A stretch of 64,000 bases of DNA from Xiphophorus maculatus (lineage: Eukaryota > Chordata > Actinopteri > Cyprinodontiformes > Poeciliidae). The position numbers and the translations under genes are program-made. The stretch is taken from NCBI RefSeq assembly GCF_002775205.1, contig NC_036447.1, positions 10,032,501-10,096,500 of the forward strand, written 5' to 3'. Below, in pieces: positions 61,045 through 64,000 of this stretch (position 1 is the stretch's first letter; every line of letters starts with the position of its first letter). The notes below the pieces were generated by a model that worked only from the letters and a program-made list of their open reading frames with translations, did not search any database and had not been told where the DNA came from.

Positions 61045-62500
61045 TGCCGGTGGAATTGCTGATGTACTTTACATTATTATGCTGGCTACAAACTGATGGT
61101 TTCATATTCTCCTGGATTTTTTGTCAGAGAAAACAGTATCCTGACAAACTTAGCTATATATGTACAAACATTCTCAGAGGAAATGTTCCTGTTCCTATTT
61201 TTGCTTTCACTTGGTAACCTGACTCTAGAAGCCATGCATCAAGACAATAGCGCAAATATTCAAAATAAATTAAACCAGAGGGCAAATAATATTAGATTCA
61301 CCCAGACATAGCTCTTACAAATGTATCTTATAAACCAACAGTGAAGAAGTTCTGATTTCAAAACCAGATTGCTGCATCTCTCTAAACACACATAACTTAG
61401 GCAACATGTTAGCAAAGGTGCCCTTGGCCCAAGAACCTTGTTTGCATATGAACAAGAATTGTTTCTATTATTCAGAAAGTGTTTTTTGATGTAACTGTTT
61501 GTGTGTACAGGGTAACGAGTACATTGGCCAGTATGCTACTTAGGACAACACTACCATTGCTCTAAACATGATCCCCTGAAGCGTATTGCTGCTTACCAAA
61601 GGGGAGAGTGGAAATGATCCAGTGTCTCCCCAAAGGGTTCAACCACAGATCCAGCTTTGCTGTTTATCTCTCTGTCTGGTCCCGGACCATCTTGGAGAGC
61701 TGATAACTTCTGCCTGTTACACAGATACAATACATCTGGAAAAGAAAGTGCCGGCTGACAACTTTTGCTACTGTAACATCCTGTGCCCGGAAGTTATTAG
61801 TAGCCTACATAACAAGGCCCCCCCCCGCATTCTGTACAGAGATGGAGAAGAGTATTTTATTCTTGACATACATTTCTGGAGAAAAACATCTTACATAGAA
61901 AATATTGGTGGATCATTTGTCAGCTGGTATGAGAGCACTACTGTATAGAAAAAGACTTGAGGACAACTCATTAGCAGTTCTTTGCAGTTGAATTGTCATA
62001 TACAATATAATCTGACCCACCATAGATACACTTTCTCAACTGTAGTAGAGCTTAAATTGTTCTCTGTCACTACATCAGGATTACAGAGACACTGACAGTC
62101 TTAAAGCAAGATAGACTAGGTGTGTTTTCATCAGCAACTAGTGGGTATTAAGCAAAAAATACACAATACAAGTTTCTCTGTGATGGTCTGATATTTTTGT
62201 ACAAGTTAAACATTTGCAAGAATTGAATGGATGTTGGCCATATCATCGCTCTACCATTTTATTTGGGTCATTTTTGTTATCTTGTACTTGTCTTTCTCAC
62301 CTGCCACAAGATAGTAGACTCACACTCACACAGAATAATATGTCTCAGTTTCATACTCAGTTATCAGAGTAGAAATGTACTTTAGCAACAAACAAGCAAG
62401 CAAACAAAAACAGACTATTTGCGTTGATTCTGGTTTAGAATAAGATAACGTTCATGTTTCTAATTACTTAATCAAATTCTGTCTTCATTCTATTTATCTA
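61045..62500. other. Intron sequence before the Kir2 coding exon
   Basis: No exon recognised. An open frame at 61586-61948 (120 codons) has no recognisable domain and no splice context. I take it as chance. Confidence 0.35.
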
Positions 62501-62541
62501 CAGGAAATGTATCATGAGAAAGGAAGTCCGATCACAAACGC

Positions 62542-62682
62542 ATGACAGACCTGAGCTCATATATCCTCCTTGTCCAGCAAGAATACGTTAATGGTTGGAA
62601 CTGCCCGCCCCAACCTCCATTACTGCCCTCGCAGACACAGCCTGATGATCACCGGTGCCATGGGAGCGGTGAGGGTCAACAG
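62542..62682 (+). promoter_or_regulatory. Upstream ORF overlapping the Kir2 start codon
   Basis: The exon that starts at 62504 (acceptor CTACAG) has an ATG at 62508 opening 12 codons, then an ATG at 62542 whose frame runs past the Kir2 ATG at 62660 in a different frame (118 nt apart). Its context is weak (C at -3), while the Kir2 ATG has G at -3 and +4. Leaky scanning would be needed for translation. Confidence 0.5.
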
Positions 62683-64000
62683 GTATGTTGGATAGAAGTT
62701 AAAACCATGTCCGTAATTACAGTTTAGAAGCAAGTCATTGTACACTGTTTATACAGTGTACAATGACATCAAAAGAAAAGTGCTGTTCACCACAAACCAC
62801 AAAAGATACCCACCAATCTATATTTAGAGTCATGGAAGTGAATGTGAAAGCTTAAATGTGTGTGGTGGTGTTGGTGTTGTAGTTGAGGTAGATGTGAGGG
62901 AAATATTGTTTGCAATCAATAGCCTTTTTCACAAAGCATTACGTCACAAACGCACAAAAACAAACCACCACTGAGCTCCCTCTGCCTGTTCATAAATCAC
63001 AAGTGGATACAGCAATATCCTGCACAGCTGAGAGTTTTCCAAACTGAAGTTGGCATGGGATATCAGGAGGAGTAATGGGACATTGACGTCACCATTTTGC
63101 ATTGGATCGGTTTTCAAGTTCTTTGTGTATGAACAGTGTATCATCAGCCAGCTGATGAAGGGCTGTGACTACCTTGTTTAGTGAGACTGGTGCGTAATAC
63201 AGGTGGCTGAGTTCTACCAACTCAATGCATCGCTCCTTTCACAAAACACATGGAGACAAAAAAAGGCATCTTTATAAAATCTTGAAGTGACTTGTAAAAC
63301 GGGCTATTGGCAGAAAAGTTGGGTGCCAGGTAGCCTGCACCCAAGCACACTATTAAAAGAGTGCTTTGCAGTATTTCAATAAATATTAGGAAGTTGTCCA
63401 TTATCTTATATCTTATATCTGCTTTGTTGACTCTGGTCATGTCTAGTTAATGTTAGCAGTTTTGTTGGAATTTCTGTTGGAGCTAACACCATCAGTACCT
63501 TAGAATAGCACTTAATACAGTCTTTCAAAATGAAAAGAGAAACGCATGAGTTTGTAAAATTGGGATCAGGTTAGTTATCTTTTGTACCTTCTTCTCCTTT
63601 TTTCCTCTAGATACAGCATCGTTTCCACTGATGAAGATATGCTGAAAATCTCAAGTTTGGGCCTCCACAACGGCCACAGTCCTCTGACACAGCAAACACT
63701 ATCAGGGGCATGCATGCGGGGTGAGGAAGGAGGTGGAGGAGGAGAGTATCCAGGAGGTGATGAAGTTCTAGGGGCTTTGCCCTTGAGGATGACGAAAGAG
63801 CCGATCATCCACAGCAGCTGTCGTTCCTCTCCTCTGTGTCGTCTGGACCTGGATCTTAGCACTGGACGGCTGCGCAGCCGTTTCGTGAAGAAGAACGGCC
63901 AGTGCAATGTAGTTTTCAATAACATGGAGGATAAACCACGACGATACCTGGCTGACATTTTTACCACTTGTGTAGACATACGTTGGCGTTACTTGCTGCT
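62660..64000 (+). CDS. Kir2-family inward-rectifier potassium channel, N-terminal part
   Basis: Coding exon 1 is 62660-62682 (MGAVRVNR split at the last codon), and exon 2 starts at 63611 and is open to the window edge. The join AG|A gives [17 protein letters not shown], matching the Kir2.1/Kir2.2 N-terminus as remembered (VxTNRYSIVSSEED). After a Gly/Glu-rich insert of about 60 residues comes [20 protein letters not shown], then [20 protein letters not shown], the slide helix and start of M1. Pore, M2 and cytosolic domain lie to the right. Kir2 channels set resting potential in muscle and neurons and need PIP2. The KNGQCNV segment resembles Kir2.2 and Kir2.3. Synteny with TRIOBP on human 22q13 suggests kcnj4 (Kir2.3), but human Kir2.3 lacks the RYSIVS start, so the orthologue is left open. 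An intron within the N-terminus is a point to note, since mammalian Kir2 coding regions are single-exon. Confidence 0.9.
62734..62767. repeat. Perfect hairpin, 15-nt arms, in Kir2 intron
   Basis: GTCATTGTACACTGT, a 4-nt loop TTAT, then its exact reverse complement. Confidence 0.9.
62768..63610 (+). other. Rest of the Kir2 coding-region intron
   Basis: About 840 bases between exons, with a CTCTAG acceptor at 63605-63610 preceded by a pyrimidine tract. No other feature seen. Confidence 0.5.

Noticed and set aside
61586-61948. 120-codon plus-strand open frame upstream of the Kir2 coding exons
   Set aside because: No recognisable domain, poor start context and no splice sites in frame. One frame of this length is expected by chance in 64 kb.

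Overview
The window looks like a piece of a teleost fish chromosome. The genes have short exons with GT/AG introns and vertebrate coding sequence. The myoglobin is the 147-residue fish type. The noncoding DNA is AT-rich and full of decayed Tc1/mariner copies, small hAT-type elements and LINE/SINE tails of kinds common in ray-finned fish. I saw no bacterial genes, no CRISPR array, no rRNA or tRNA gene, and no retrovirus-like or Polinton-like element.

Layout from left to right: the 5' end of an ATAD5-like gene (minus, 1-662); a serine-hydrolase-like alpha/beta hydrolase, serhl (minus, 3043-7105); myoglobin, mb (plus, TATA box at 10523, coding 11302-12458); about 5 kb of intergenic DNA with a duplicated noncoding element (near 14.4 kb and 17.6 kb); the kinetochore gene cenpm (minus, 18027-20811); a LUC7-like splicing factor (minus, 22764-27574); smdt1/EMRE, a subunit of the mitochondrial calcium uniporter (plus, 29461-30823); triobp, an actin-bundling and TRIO-binding protein, tail-to-tail with smdt1 (minus, 31439-46619); a 16-kb gene-poor stretch with one unrecognised 103-codon ORF, a probable TATA promoter with a 5' exon (52.75-53.12 kb) and candidate conserved noncoding DNA; and the first two coding exons of a Kir2-family inward-rectifier potassium channel (plus, 62660 to beyond the right edge).

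From memory of the human map, mb, serhl, cenpm, smdt1, triobp and KCNJ4 all lie on chromosome 22q12-q13. The block therefore looks like conserved synteny, with the LUC7-like gene and the ATAD5-like gene as the members that do not fit. The genes do not form one pathway. mb, smdt1 and the Kir2 channel would all be at home in muscle, but that may be coincidence.

Exon boundaries were read by eye, checking that splice-site phases agree from exon to exon. Coordinates should be good to within a few bases. Two starts are unresolved: the serhl N-terminus, and the join between triobp coding exons 1 and 2. Repeat limits are approximate unless a target-site duplication is quoted.
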